Source: Suillus spraguei (taxonomy: Eukaryota; Basidiomycota; Agaricomycetes; Boletales; Suillaceae). Taken from it: DNA of 64,000 nucleotides. The notes under the pieces were generated by a model that saw only the letters and a list, made by a program, of their open reading frames with translations, had not been told where the DNA came from and did no database searches. The position numbers were made by a program, and so were the translations under genes. Shown here one piece after another: positions 45,887 to 57,751 of this stretch; within the stretch, counting starts at the first letter, position 1; the number at the start of each line of letters is the position of its first letter. The stretch is from positions 117,080-181,079 of the forward strand of contig JABCPU010000107.1 of NCBI GenBank assembly GCA_016800925.1, given 5' to 3'.

Positions 45887-46985
45887 GGATGACTTTCCGT
45901 AGGCTGAAATATTCTGATTAGAATATCATATCATATATTTACCCTTATTAGGCAGGTGTGCCGCGATGCCGCTGTTTATTTACAGGCAGTTCGTAACCAT
46001 GTGTCATCTACCCCCCCCCCCCCCAATAGACTTTACAGACGACTTATATCCGTTTTAGGCCACTAACGCCAGCGATATCCGCTGACATAATCAGCCTTGC
46101 TTGAGATGCATGTCACATAATGCGGCACCTCGCACAGTAATACTGAGGTACATTTCAACTTTTAATCAAGTACGCTAAAGTCTTTCCCTCCCGCCACTAC
46201 CTAGGTGATTCTAAGTGCCCAGAACGACGTCTCAAGTTCTCCGTGCCCACTAATGGAGTGCCTACCTGACCTGTATGCCACCGGTGCCTCCGATCTCGCC
46301 CAATGCAACCTAGTAGTATCGATTTCCCGTCACTTCTTACGTTCTATCTGTGAAGATATCGCGTGACAGTACTGGGGATGATAGCGAAGATCTGCTGGAG
46401 GCTAATGGCATGCATAGTAGAGTTGAGATAATGTAGCACAAGCCCAAGTGCCCCTGCAGCATCATGGGAGCGTTTATCTATCCTTGGAGTTCCGTGCGCA
46501 GAGACATCCTCACGAGGTATTGGTGTCTCATACCAGGCTTGCGCAAAGCCTGCAGTAAGTAGTGAGGAGAGGGTGGGCACATCAACGCCCATTGTAGTGA
46601 TGAAGGCTCTATCATGTTGACTATCGTATAGCACCTTCCATGGGGTGTTGATACGAGGATTTGGAAGTAGTTGGGGTCGGCAAAGGTGCAAACGATGTGG
46701 GTGCCGAGTGTCAATGCGCTCTTGTCGTGATACCTCACTCCCAGCAATGATAGCGGCAGCGAGCACCCTAAGTCTCTCATCGTCATCGAAATGTTCAGCC
46801 TCGTCTTTGTCGAGAAGCAGCTGCTGGACTGCAAAGTTATCGTCCATCAAGGACCAGACTAAATTTGATTGAATGAGCGTACGGGGGATTGTTTCAGTAT
46901 ACATTAACATATCAGCGGTATTGGTAATATTTTTGAGACTCCGGTATATTCTATTCTGGATTATTTTGCCTACGGAAAGTCATCC
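45887..46985. mobile_element. PIF/Harbinger-type element 1, internally deleted
   Basis: The ends GGATGACTTTCCGTAGGC are inverted and the 3-bp duplication ATT flanks them (45884-45886, 46986-46988). The 1.1-kb element keeps only an N-terminal transposase fragment. A C13 run is at about 46011-46023. A closely similar, inverted copy is at 54822-58203. Confidence 0.85.
46344..46910 (-). pseudogene. N-terminal fragment of a Harbinger-type transposase
   Basis: The 188-residue frame has the fold-preceding region seen in basidiomycete DDE_4 transposases: PWKVLYDSQHDRAFITTMGV, then LLTAGFAQAWYETPIPREDV, GTPRIDKRSHDAAGALGLVL, HYLNSTMHAISLQQIFAIIP and STVTRYLHR, and stops there. The DDE catalytic part expected to follow is absent. 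The product would not be an active transposase. Confidence 0.7.
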
Positions 46986-47617
46986 ATTATAAAACGATGT
47001 CGCAGCAAGGTTGCGAACTCATGGCAACTCCTGTACATAGCAGGAGAAGAATTATGTCCTCCTGTAGTCCCTACGCCTACAGACTCATCGGTTCTCTGAT
47101 CCGGGCCGTGGCCAACGGAGATCATTTGAGACCAGGATGCACCTGAGGAGTTTCACAAACTACGATGGAGTTCGTGCCTGTCATGCCACTGCCATCCAGC
47201 GTTTGTAGTGACGGCTCAGGGTCAAAGAGATGAAACTCGTTTCTATTTTTTATCAGGCAAAGCCGCAGTCTGACACTGGATACTTGATTGACACCTCTGG
47301 ACACTGGAGAGGGCATGAGTCTATCACTCTAGTATAAGGAAGTAACTTCCCGGTTGCGGCGTGGCAGAACTAGTGTACCGTGGATATCCACATTGTCATC
47401 CACGTGAATAACTAGGGCGGCGCCAGAGTAGGTCTAGTACGAATATAACGGGGTTCATCTCATATGCCATGCGAAACTATGATCCAATGCACTCACCACG
47501 ATGGAATTGATTCGGAGGGCCGACGCACTGATGCAGGTCTTAGGATTTGTTGATTCCCCTTATGACTCAAAGCCTAATCGGTATACATTCGCTTCCCTAA
47601 ATCAACTGCGATGTTGT
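46986..47617. other. Left part of segment copy C, no b5 gene
   Basis: No cytochrome b5 exon is found here, unlike copies A and B. A 64-codon minus-strand frame (47122-47316) has no recognised motif. Short blocks such as AACTTCCCGG near 47347 recur at about 59226. Confidence 0.4.
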
Positions 47618-48731
47618 CTATAATCTCACCACTGACCACTTGATCATGATCCCGCGAATAGCAACCTCTACCAACTCTGCTTCTACCTTTACACTCCCTT
47701 TCTCGAATACTATTCCATCCCACAAAGATGACCAACTCTGGGGAGAATGAGCGAACATCCAACGGTTAGGGCCCGCGGCACTGGTGTTTACCATGCCTTT
47801 CTCGATAGCTCCGACCTGTTGACCACAAATAATGGAACCTGGTTGCGCAGATAACAGACCCGCAAGAGCCCTGGCAATGTGCAATTGTTTCTCCTCGTTG
47901 AAGAGGTGGAAGAATGCAATAGCGTTTATCGCGCTAATGCGACCATGAAGGGGGTTGAGGGATTTCAACGAAGACAAAGCAATAGCTGGCGCTGGAGAGA
48001 CTTCGTATGACGGCGCAGCTATCGCGAGAAATTCTGGATCAAATACATCCCCAGGAAGGAGACATCCAGGGTAAGAAGCTGGTGTCGTCTTGAAAAGTTC
48101 GTGGCTTAGTTGAAGAAACTCTGCACATACAGCTCGTTAGGAAGAATGATCATTCGCAGGGAAAATGTAGTACCATTGAGGACATCCGACGCAATGATGT
48201 TTTTGGCAGGAAACCCATCCGCCGCAGCTTTTCTGGCGTCAATACCCACTACATTGGAGCCAAGATTTATCAAGACAATACATCGTCATCATCATGATCT
48301 GACATACAGCAACAACCAATATCGAGTAACACGGCATCGGGGCGCTGGCGACCAAGCTCGAGGATTTGTTCGTACACAGAAAGTTCTGATAAGCATAACC
48401 TGAGGAATGTTATATTTCTGTTAATAGATGTGCAGGTTTACTGAAAATATACCCAAGGAAAAAAAATGCACGAATACAAGGATATGGTGCGACCTGTCGG
48501 CGGTTAGACCCATTATCAAGTTCACTAGAAATGACTTGCCTTGTATGCTTTCGCCTGCACCTCCAGGATATGCTTCTTCAAGTCTTCGTCGTCGTTAATA
48601 CCGGTTTGCGCCTTGAAGAACTCAGCTTGTTTAGGAGACAAGCTGTAAAGGCTGGTATCCTCTTTTGGCGTTGATGTGGTCTGAAATGTGTCGCCCACTG
48701 TAAAGTCAATGTGTATAGCAGCACCCTCCAT
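47618..48731 (-). CDS. SAM-dependent methyltransferase, copy C (MT-C), intact
   Basis: Exons 48540-48731, 48453-48493, 48308-48399, 48174-48248 and 47618-48120 sum to 903 nt, 300 residues. It is more diverged than A and B (for example LELGRQRPDAVLLDIGCC, and FGTD to LGID in motif I's second half). The start MEGAAIHID has no in-frame ATG upstream that aligns with the other copies, so it sets the start for the family. Intron 1 has the GC donor. The hAT element inserted 48 bp upstream of the start and probably separated it from its promoter. Confidence 0.85.
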
Positions 48732-48778
48732 CTTGATGAAATATAATTTATGCTCCCGCTGTATTCCGTCCTTTTAAC

Positions 48779-51700
48779 CAGTGTTCTGCCAGTCAGTGAC
48801 CGCAGTGTTCATTCACTGAACGCAAAGTGTGGGAAAGTCGATGAACGTCAGCAACGTTCACTTGATTGTGAACGTGTCGGGTGCCATGAGTCCTTTGTAT
48901 CTTCTATATTTAGAAATTGACTGATGCTTTTCGATTCATATCTCGCGGTATAGATGATAGTATCGATTCTATCGAGCGCGCAAGTGACGACGTCTAGCTA
49001 CATATGTATGAAAAAACGTCACTCTCACACGACCTCGCCTTCTTCGCTGCATCTGGTAGCATTATTGATCAAGGTGAGTTTTGTGTCTTGATCATTATGT
49101 ACGGCTTAACGCTGTAATAATCCACGCAGGAACCTCGTGTCCCTCACCTATATGGCATGTTGCGGCTCTCAGTCGCCTACTCATTCTTGAGCTCTCGTTC
49201 ACCACCATTCCGCAACTGTTGTCTCATGGCTAGCGGAAAAAGGAAGACTCGCAGTACTAATCGGGGTTGGGGGTGGACGGAATTTACAGAACATCCTGGT
49301 TACGAGAGTTCGGACCCAGCATCGATGGTGCAGCAGAAGGCTAAGGTAATCTGCACCAGACAACTCGAGCATTATGTTGCGGCAGAACGGGCTCATGATG
49401 AACTCGAGGTACAATTTGGATCACGGGATCATGTACGAGACGAGGATGCGATTAAAGGAGCAGGTAAGCTTAAATTGTACCATCCATCTATTTCTAACAC
49501 TTTCTATTGTAGTGTGGGCTACTGGCCAACATGATCCACAACGAATTTGGCACATCAGTCGTCCAAAAACACTCCTGACGCACATCCGAGACTGCGAGCT
49601 ACATACGGAAAGTGTTCGTTCGCGTGCGCGAGCTGACCTTGCGGCTTGCTTCAATCAAGTCACACAACCCATGGCTGCAGTGCATGCTACACTGCCCATA
49701 CCTCAATTATACGAAGATCCCCCTCAGATCGCAGGACCATCATCAGCTGCACATTCAATATATCCTCCGTCTTCTGCTCCACCAGCTCTCGGTCTCTTCA
49801 TTCCGAGTCTTTCAGTGCCGTCTCCGCATGCTAATGGCTCTTCGGACTTGTTATCTTTACCAAGCCCACTGGCATTTGATTCTCGTGCACCCAGTCCCAC
49901 AATTTCTGACATCACACTCCTTTCGCTTCCCTCGAAGCGCCAGCGCCTGACTTCAGGTTCATATCGCTCTGTTTCGCAGCCTGTCACTACTGGGTCTGTC
50001 TTGTCACCGCTCGTCGGAGCTCATTGGCCAACCAGCCAGACTTGGACTGATGCTGACCAGGCAGATTGGGAAACAGGGTTAGCGCGGGTAACTGCGAGTG
50101 CAGGATTACCGCTACGATGGGTTGAGAATCCAGAGTGGTTGAAACTTTGTGATAGATTTATTCCTCGAGCAAAAGTACCATCAGCAAAGGTTCTCACAAA
50201 ACGTGTCATGCCTCAAGTTCTCTGCAGTATCAAAGCCACTGCAAAAGAAGAATGTCGTGGTGCAGTCGGAACTCTGCAATGTGATGGCTGGACTGGCGAG
50301 AATAGCCATCATTTGATTGGTTTTATGATGACTGTAAAACGAAAGGTAAGCACTGTGGATGTTTTACGAGCTTTTCCGTCTCGTGGCTGAACCAACTGCT
50401 TTGTCTTACTAGTTACATGCTGTCTGTGTTCACGATGCATCTGGTGACTCGCGCAATGCCGAAGAACTCCTCAAACAGATTATCGAATCAATAAATCAAG
50501 TCGAGAGCGAGTGGGGAGTCATTATTATTGCATGCACTACTGATGCATCTGGAGAGTCTCGTAAGGCTCAACGACTACTTCGCACCAAATTTCCGCACTT
50601 GGTAACACCTGACTGCCTAGCTCACCAGGTAGGTTGTCGATGTGAGAATAGTATGTGAGCTAACTTCATCTACTATTCACAGTTTAACCTTATTGTGGGG
50701 GATCTCTTCAAAGCCAAGGATGACTATGGGCAGTATGGTGACCTTGCACAAGAGTTAATTACATGGCTTCATAGCAAAACCTACGTTCTCGCACTCCTTC
50801 GTGAATTGCAAATGTCAACCATGGGAAAGACATTGAGCATCATTCGCGCTGTTCTCACTCGATGGTTATCACATTATTTAGCATACCGACGACTTTTGGA
50901 TGTTCGGCCATCACTAGAGCTATTGATAACAAAGCACGAAGCAGAGATATGATCTACAGGTGATGCTCGTTCACGAGCAAAGACCTCAGCTGCCATTATG
51001 ACAATAAAAAATCCAACATTCTGGCATGCAATGGCTCGGTAGGAACATTCTCGTTGTAACATAACATAATTTTGACTGACATTGCACTACCATTTAGATG
51101 GAAAAATCTTTTGGAACCAATTGCGCTAATGACGAATATTCACCAAGCTGCCCACTCGAAACCTGAACATATTCCAATCTCGTTTGGGTTTCTTTATTAC
51201 CGTTATTCGAAAGTCGGTGATGAAACTGATCTTGTGGCTCGAAATGCGGTCCTAGAGAGTGCCGAGCGTCAATGGGCTCAAATTGATCAAGAGGTCTTCA
51301 TTGCCGCCATTATCGTTGACCCACTCTACAAAGACAAACCATTCAAAAATATTCCCCTGACAACACGTGCCGGGCTGATGTCCCTTTTCAGTCGCCTCTG
51401 GACGCGTTTTTATGGTGGTGTGCCACCACTCGAACTTTTTACAGATCTCGATAATTATTTGAAAAGTTCACCCGAGTTCCAGCCACTCGATATATATACA
51501 CAGATTTTAGTATCTCGTGCAAAGGAACAGGTAATATATTTACTAGACTCGGAGCTGTATTCCTCAATATCTAACCTATTTCTACCCATAGGGCACACCA
51601 GTTGATCCTCTCGATATTTGGGATGGATTTTCACACAGCAGCTCCGAAATCAAGCCCCTCCAGAAAATTGCTCAGCGAATTCTTTCGATCTGTCCAAATT

Positions 51701-52419
51701 CTGCTTCATGCGAGCGTCTTTTCAGTATCTTTGGCGCAATCCTGATGAAATGGCGAAATCGGCTTTCCACTCAGAATCTTATGCTACTTGCAGAGTTAAA
51801 GATGTACCTCCACGAGGAACATGTTCGCGCAGGCTCCGTCAAGAAGCGTCTCAAACGGTGCTACTGCCAGAATACCACTGAGGCTAACCCTACAGAGGGT
51901 GACACAGATGCCTTTGGTGATGATTCCCAGCAGACGAGCAATGAAGTTCGTGAGCACAGAGGGATACGGCAAATTGCTGCACACTTGATTCAAGCTGTCG
52001 AGGATGAAGAGACATTCACCATCTCCGAGATTACGGAGGCAACTACCAATCCGTCAGACTTCCAGCAAATTCCTATCAAGGATCTCTTTGATTTTTCTCG
52101 TGCTCAAGATTGGCTAGGATCCTTCTACCAAACAGCCATACGAGGCTTAGATGCGGAGGTTGAGTTATACGAGCTGTTGGATTTGGATGCCGATGGTATT
52201 GACGACCCAGAATTTCCGCACGCAGATGAGATTTTGGACGAGTAAAATGACTGACGAGTTTCTTGGTGATGCGGGCCTTAGCCAATCAGATACGATTATA
52301 TAATATTTTCTCTCGGACTCCTGGTACCATAGCTGTTCACGTTTACCTGTCGACATAGTGACGTTCACCGGTGAACATTCACTGACTTTTGTGAACGTTC
52401 GGCGACCGGACGAACACTG
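48779..52419 (+). mobile_element. hAT-type DNA transposon, 3.64 kb, nearly intact
   Basis: The ends CAGTGTTC and GAACACTG are inverted, and the perfect 8-bp duplication CTTTTAAC flanks them (48771-48778, 52420-52427), the length expected of hAT. Subterminal regions on both sides are rich in GTTCAC/GTGAAC words, probable transposase-binding motifs. A single large gene fills it. Confidence 0.95.
49226..52245 (+). pseudogene. hAT transposase with one nonsense codon
   Basis: Six exons (49226-49463, 49513-50345, 50413-50628, 50683-51038, 51098-51530, 51592-52245) sum to 2730 nt and, read through one stop, give 909 residues. The N-terminal part has PQRIWHISRPKTLLTHIRDC, a BED-like position without a clear zinc-finger set. 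The RNase H-like core has TLQCDGWTGENSHHLIGFM, then IACTTDASGESRKAQ and a C-terminal dimerisation segment (SICPNSASCERLFSIFG, then KWRNRLSTQNL). An acidic tail follows. The only visible lesion is TGA at 50950-50952, between HEAEI and STGDARSRA. An in-frame ATG at 49157 exists but 49226 looks better. Confidence 0.85.
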
Positions 52420-52427
52420 CTTTTAAC

Positions 52428-52980
52428 CCTCATCAGTTCCTTCCAAACCTGAGCTGGTAACGAAGTCCGGCCATCTATCACGGCATTTACAATGAACAAA
52501 TAACAGACTCATGCCTGCTTCAGCTTAATGTTGCAACCATCACCCAGCGGTAGGATGTAATTCGCGTTTCCCCGCTTCCCTTCCCTCGCTCCCCCACTAC
52601 CTTCAGTTTCGTCCGTTTGATCTTATCCTCGTCATGTCTTTCGATGAGTTTACTCGCGTTCTCAATGAGTTGAGTCAGTCGACAGATATAGTCGTATCTA
52701 TTTCCTTTTTTGTCAAGGAAGCGGCAAAATTTTTTTAAGTACTGCCATTGGTTTCGCACACAGCTGTAAAGAGACAGTGTGCCACAGTGCCATCACGACG
52801 AATCGTCCGACGTGCTGCGGGCTCGTTAAAGCCTTATAAAGCCTATGTGGTCAACCGGGGTAACACCTGTATATATATGGGGTAAAGGTTTCCTAGTTCA
52901 TTCTCATTGATCGTCTGATTCTTGAACTCGGTAGTGATATAACGGCTATGCATGTGAAATAGCTATTCACTCCCTCAAAT
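52428..52980. other. Upstream flank of copy C joined to copy D, no gene seen
   Basis: The first part continues copy C after the hAT insertion and matches 9560-9760 and 54170-54330. No coding pattern is seen. Confidence 0.5.
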
Positions 52981-52992
52981 CGACTGCGATGT

Positions 52993-54177
52993 CTATAATC
53001 TCACCACTGACCACTTGATGATGACCCTGCGACTCGCAACTTCCACCAATTCTGCTTCTACCTTTACACTCCCCTTCTCGAATACTGTTCCATCCCACAA
53101 AGATGTCCAACTCTGGGGAGAATGAGCGAACAACCAATTATTGGGGCCCGCGACACTGTTGTTTACCATGCCTTTTTCGACAGCTCCGACCTGTTGACCA
53201 CAAATAATGGAACCTGGTTGCGCAGATAATAGACCCGCAAGAGCCCTGGCAACATGTAATTGTTTCTCCTCGCTGAAGAGGTGGAAGAATGAAATAGCGT
53301 TTATTGCGCTAATGCGACCATGAAGGGGGTTGAGGGATTTCAACGAGGACAAATCAACAGCTGGCGTTGGAGAGGTGTCGTTCGATGGCCCAGCTACGGA
53401 GAGAAATGCTGGATCAAATACATCCCCAGGAAGGTGACATCCAGGGTAAGAAGCTGGGTCGTTTTGAAAAGTTCGTGGCTTAGTTGAAGAAACTCTGCAC
53501 ATACAGCTCGTTAGCAAGAATGATTATTCACAGAGAAAATATATTACCGTCGAGGACATCCGACGCAATGATGTTTTTGGCAGGAAACCCGTCCGCCGCA
53601 GCTTTTCTGGAGTCAGTACCGACTAAAATGGAGTCAAGGCTATTCAAGACAATGATGCATCATGATATGACGTACAGCAACAACCAATGTCAAGTAACAC
53701 AGCATCGGGGCGTTTGCGACCAAGCTCGAGGATCTGTTCATACACAGAAAGATCTGATAAGTTTAAGCTGAGGAATGTTATATTTCTGTTAATAGGTGTG
53801 CAGGTTTACTGAACATGTACCGAAGGAAAAGAAATGCATGAATACAAGGATATGGTGCGACCTGCCGGCAGTTAGATTTATTGCCGAGTCCACGAGGAAC
53901 AACTTGCCTTGTATGCTTTCGCCTGCACCTCTAGGATATGCTTCTTCAAGTCTTCGTCGCCATCGATACCGGTTTGCGCCTTGAAGAACTCAGCTTGTTT
54001 GGAAGACAAACTGTAAAGGTTTGTGTCCAGTGTTGGCCTTGATGCGGCCCGAAATGTGTAGTCCAACGGCATTGTAGAGTCAACGTGTGTAGTGCCCTCG
54101 ATCTTGATGGAATATAATTCATGCTCCTGCTGCATTCCGCATCCTTTTAACCACCGCACCTCGTTGGTTCCTTCCAA
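52993..54177 (-). pseudogene. SAM-dependent methyltransferase, copy D (MT-D), frameshifted
   Basis: Exons 53908-54102 (to 54177 if an upstream ATG is used), 53821-53861, 53676-53767, 53548-53622 and 52993-53494 align with A-C. The family start codon is changed (IKIEGTT instead of IKMEGTT, ATG to ATC), though an in-frame ATG at 54177 could replace it. One base is missing near 53457 (ACGACCCAGC against ACGACACCAGC), so exon 5 shifts frame and the total is not a multiple of three. Motif I (VLLDIGCC) and the last exon (SPQSWTSLW, FEKGSVKVEAELVEV) are otherwise preserved. The GC donor of intron 1 is kept. Confidence 0.8.
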
Positions 54178-54821
54178 TCTGAGCTAACAAAGTCCGGACC
54201 CTTACGGCATTTACGATGAACCTCAGATATCAACATGCCCGAGTCCGCTTCATCTTAATGTTGCAACCATCACCAAGCGGTGAGATATAATCCGTGTTTC
54301 CCTGCTACTCGCGTGCTTCTCTTCCCTCACTACCCTACTACCTCCAGCTGTGTTGGTTTCATCGTTCTCGTCACGAGTTTACGGTACTCTGTTATCAGTA
54401 GGGTCTTACTCGGTTCCCCCGAGGAGTTTCAAACCTTGTCCAGATCAAAGTCTGGAGCTGTTGAAAGATCCCCGATTGGTTTAGTCTCTGTTAGACTGTC
54501 AAACCGTATTGAGCTTGCCAACTAAATACTAGTTCCGCAGTGTTCAGCGCTCGGTAGTCGCCGTCATGTCGCTGCGAAAGTCCTCTCGAGTCCTCGGTCG
54601 ATAAATATATTTAGCGCACTATCATGATAGCCTTCGGAACTTAAACCTTTTGCTGTAGGCTGGAGTTCGAACCCTCACTGTAGAGTAGGAAGTTCGAACT
54701 TCAGCCTACAGCGAGGACCGAGTCCGCAAATTCGAGCAAAAACAGCCACCAGGACGACAATATGATAACCCACAGCGGAATTATATTAATGCTGGTAATT
54801 ATCGACTATATCATACGTAAT
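54178..54821. repeat. Non-coding flank of copy D
   Basis: Matches parts of 9560-10060 and 44740-45200. It contains the hairpin at 54652-54712 and ends at the Harbinger insertion. No coding pattern is seen. Confidence 0.5.
54652..54712. repeat. 61-bp inverted repeat / hairpin
   Basis: Arms of 21 bp (GCTGTAGGCTGGAGTTCGAAC against its complement, one mismatch) enclose a 19-nt loop. The counterpart regions of copies A and B lack this palindrome. No T-run or coding context suggests a terminator. Confidence 0.75.
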
Positions 54822-55104
54822 GGATAACTTTCCGTAGGCAAAATAATTCAGAATAGAATATACCGGAGTCTCAAAAATATTACCAATACCGCTGATATGT
54901 TAATGTATACTGAAATAATCCCCCGTAAGATAGGCCTCAGTCAAACACCACCAACATCACGTGATGTGACAACGGTGTGACTCTGACTCAAACTTTGCGG
55001 TGCGTAAAAGCTGAGCGCTGAGCGCTGAGCCTGAGGGGAGAGGGTACAGATAATAGAAAGGTATATATAGTAGACTAGTAGTTGTATAAAGATATATAGG
55101 TGCT

Positions 55105-57385
55105 TTAATTGAGCTCGGCGAGATCATCAAAAACAGACAGTGGGAGAGTGCAGTGACCACGATACTTTTTCGTTGCAAATGCAGCTTGCTTGCCGTTCAA
55201 ACCCTTGCGGTATGCGTCCATAAAACGTAGTGATCATGTAGCAAACCTGTACAACACAATGTCATTAAGAAAGTAATATAAAGATGAGTGTTACTCACTT
55301 TCGCATTGATACAAGTGGAACAGCTTCAAGAGAATCAATAATGTTCTGCATGAGCACTGCCTTGGACGAGCTCGGCGGCAATTGTCGATAATGGCGCTTG
55401 GCAAATCCCCAGCACTGCTCGATGAAGTTGAGTTCACAATGAAATTTTGGCAAGAACAGGACCTTGTAACTGCGTTTTTCACAAGCAAGTTCAATGTTAG
55501 ATTTAACATTTAAAAAGTCGGGCTGATTATATAGCAAACGTCGACAGCAACAACGATTGATGTTTGGGTTGCACCGGAAGTTTGGGCACTCCACACGAAG
55601 TTTTTCGCAGCTTTCGAAACCACGCTCCTTGAGAATTTCGGCCATGCCTTTGAATCCGCCAGCACGTGCATGACCTTCTGGAAAGTAAAAACACTGTGCA
55701 CTCCCATCAGGCAACACACCATCTGCCATGCGAACTTTTTCGTTGAGTGCCTTGCCATCAGCACCATGAACTGGCTTGCCGTCGCTGCCTATCATGGTTC
55801 TCTCAACTCCAAATGGGACGTTCCCAGGCTTTGTGGGGAATTTCGGCATGCGACGAGCAGAAAGTGCATCGTCGGCCCGTTTCGTGTGGGTACTTGCATT
55901 GTCGAAGACGAGTACATGCCGGTCATGTGGGTAGTGTCGATCAAGGATGTCCATGGCCAATTCAGCATGTCAGAGGATTGATGCATTGGTGAAGTAGCCA
56001 TCCCGGGATTTTCCTGCACGGAAAAGTATTCTGGCAGCTTCTTCACCACAACTTGAGCGCAGCCACCCGTAATCAGCTGAAACGAAGTCTGCGACCATCA
56101 ATGAGGGCCCTTCCCCTTTGGGATGAGGCTTCGCAGTTTCGTTTCCGTGCACCCAGTAAACTTTGCGATGGTCATTGGCATAGAACATGGACTCGTCATG
56201 GAACCACAAGACAACACGCTGGGTGCGTGGGTGAGGCTCGTCACTAGCTTCTTCAAGACCATCCTTCCACATACGCATGTGTATGAAGAGTTTGGCAATC
56301 GATGGTAGGAATTTTTTTTGACGGTATGTAACGACGTCGTCACGTTTGTGACCGTCGACATATTGACCTGACGGAGACTTCGTCCAGCGAAAATCCATCA
56401 TGTGCATCCACCATTGAGCAGTTGCGAGGGAAATTGTCTTCTTCAAGCCGTGTTTCTGCTGTACATTGGGTTGTGCAAGGTAATCAACAATGTCCTGTGC
56501 TCTGACATATTTTCCGATGCTTTGCAGGTGCCTGTGAATAGCTTCGGCAAGGTCCCCTTTATCAAGCAGGGACACATTCCAACTTCCGTAAAGGTTCATT
56601 GGGAGGTTGCCACGGTGTTTGACAAATGAACGTGCCTATTTACGAAGGAGTCGAGCTGTATGGGCAGCTCTTTGGTGAGCCTGTGCTGTGTCACAAGAGG
56701 CTTCAGTCCATGTTTGAGGGTTCCATTGATCAACATACATCCACAGGAACATTCGCATCATTTCGAGACACTTTCGAAGGATATCATCCCCAGAAAATGC
56801 TAAGTGGCCAGTTCCATTTTTGCAGAGGGGATTCAAGATTTCGATGAGATCTAAGAGGGCTGATTGACATGCAGGAATGGTGGGTGAAACACGTCTATGG
56901 CCTTCTCGCAGCTCATTATCTTGCACGGAGCCTTGTATCTCTTCTCCCACATCATCGGAGGCATCGAAACCCTCATCCTCTGAGTTTTCAGTCTCCGTGT
57001 GTAGTAGCTCTGAATCAGACATCACCTCTTCTTCAGCCGACAGGAAATATTGCTCAACCACTGGCATGTCTAAGTGGAGAGACTGCTGCTCAGATTGGTT
57101 GGCCAACACTTCCCGCACGTCACAAAAAGCCCCAATGGATGTGGCCGGCATGTCTGACACGTTCAACGCGTGAAACAGCGTGTTTGACGCGTCAGACACA
57201 TTAGGCGTCAAAATTTGCGCTGGAATATTAATCTGCGGAAACATCGCATCAGAAATTTAATTTCGGCTGTAATGAATGTGAGTACTTACATTCTCTTTGT
57301 TCTCGTTATTGATTTTCTTCTTCTTGACGAGTGCCTTTGCAAGATTGGCATTCCTTGCTGAGTCTGCGCGAGTCCATTTGCCCAT
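55105..57385 (-). pseudogene. Tc1/IS630-superfamily-like DDE transposase
   Basis: Exon 1 is 57290-57385 (MGKWTRADSARNANLAKALV), then a GTAAGT/CCGCAG intron to 57232; the last intron is 55247-55298. The middle has an acidic region, then NLYGSWNVSLLDKGDLAEAI, RWTKSPSGQYVDGHKRDD and the catalytic motifs WFHDESMFY, LVFDNASTH and CELNFIEQCWGFAKRHYR, a DDE set. A Cys pair segment (PNINRCCCRRLLYNQPDF) lies between. It ends at 55105-55107. Stops: TAG near 56633, TGA at 55970-55972 and TGA at 55234-55236; the rest of the frame is continuous. I know this family from agaricomycetes but cannot assign a finer name. Its terminal repeats are not clear. Confidence 0.75.
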
Positions 57386-57502
57386 TGCTGGTGAGGCAAG
57401 AGGAGTAGGTGTCTGACTTAGTCAGCAAGACTGACCACAAATCGTGTTATTACATTGCTTTACAGGCAATAATGGGAATTCTGTAGAGCCTTCATCACTA
57501 CA

Positions 57503-57751
57503 ATGGGCGTTGATGTGCCCACCCTCTCCTCACTACTTACTGCAGGCTTTGCGCAAGCCTGGTATGAGACACCAATACCTCGTGAGGATGTCTCTGTGCA
57601 CGGAACTCCAAGGATAGATAAACGCTCCCTTGATGCTGCAGGGGCACTTGGGCTTGTGCTACATTATCTCAACTCTACTATGCATGCCATTAGCCTCCAG
57701 CAGATCTTCGCTATCATCCCCAGTACTGTCACGCAATATCTTCACAGATAG
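57503..57751 (+). pseudogene. Fragment of Harbinger transposase N-terminal region
   Basis: 82 residues from MGVDVPTLSSLLTAGFAQAW to VTQYLHR are nearly identical to the end of the element-1 fragment. The first about 105 residues were replaced by the Tc1-like sequence. Confidence 0.75.

Noticed and set aside
46011..46023. C13 run as an origin or regulatory site
   Set aside because: It is simply a homopolymer in the Harbinger element; element 2 has the matching, shorter G run near 58070.
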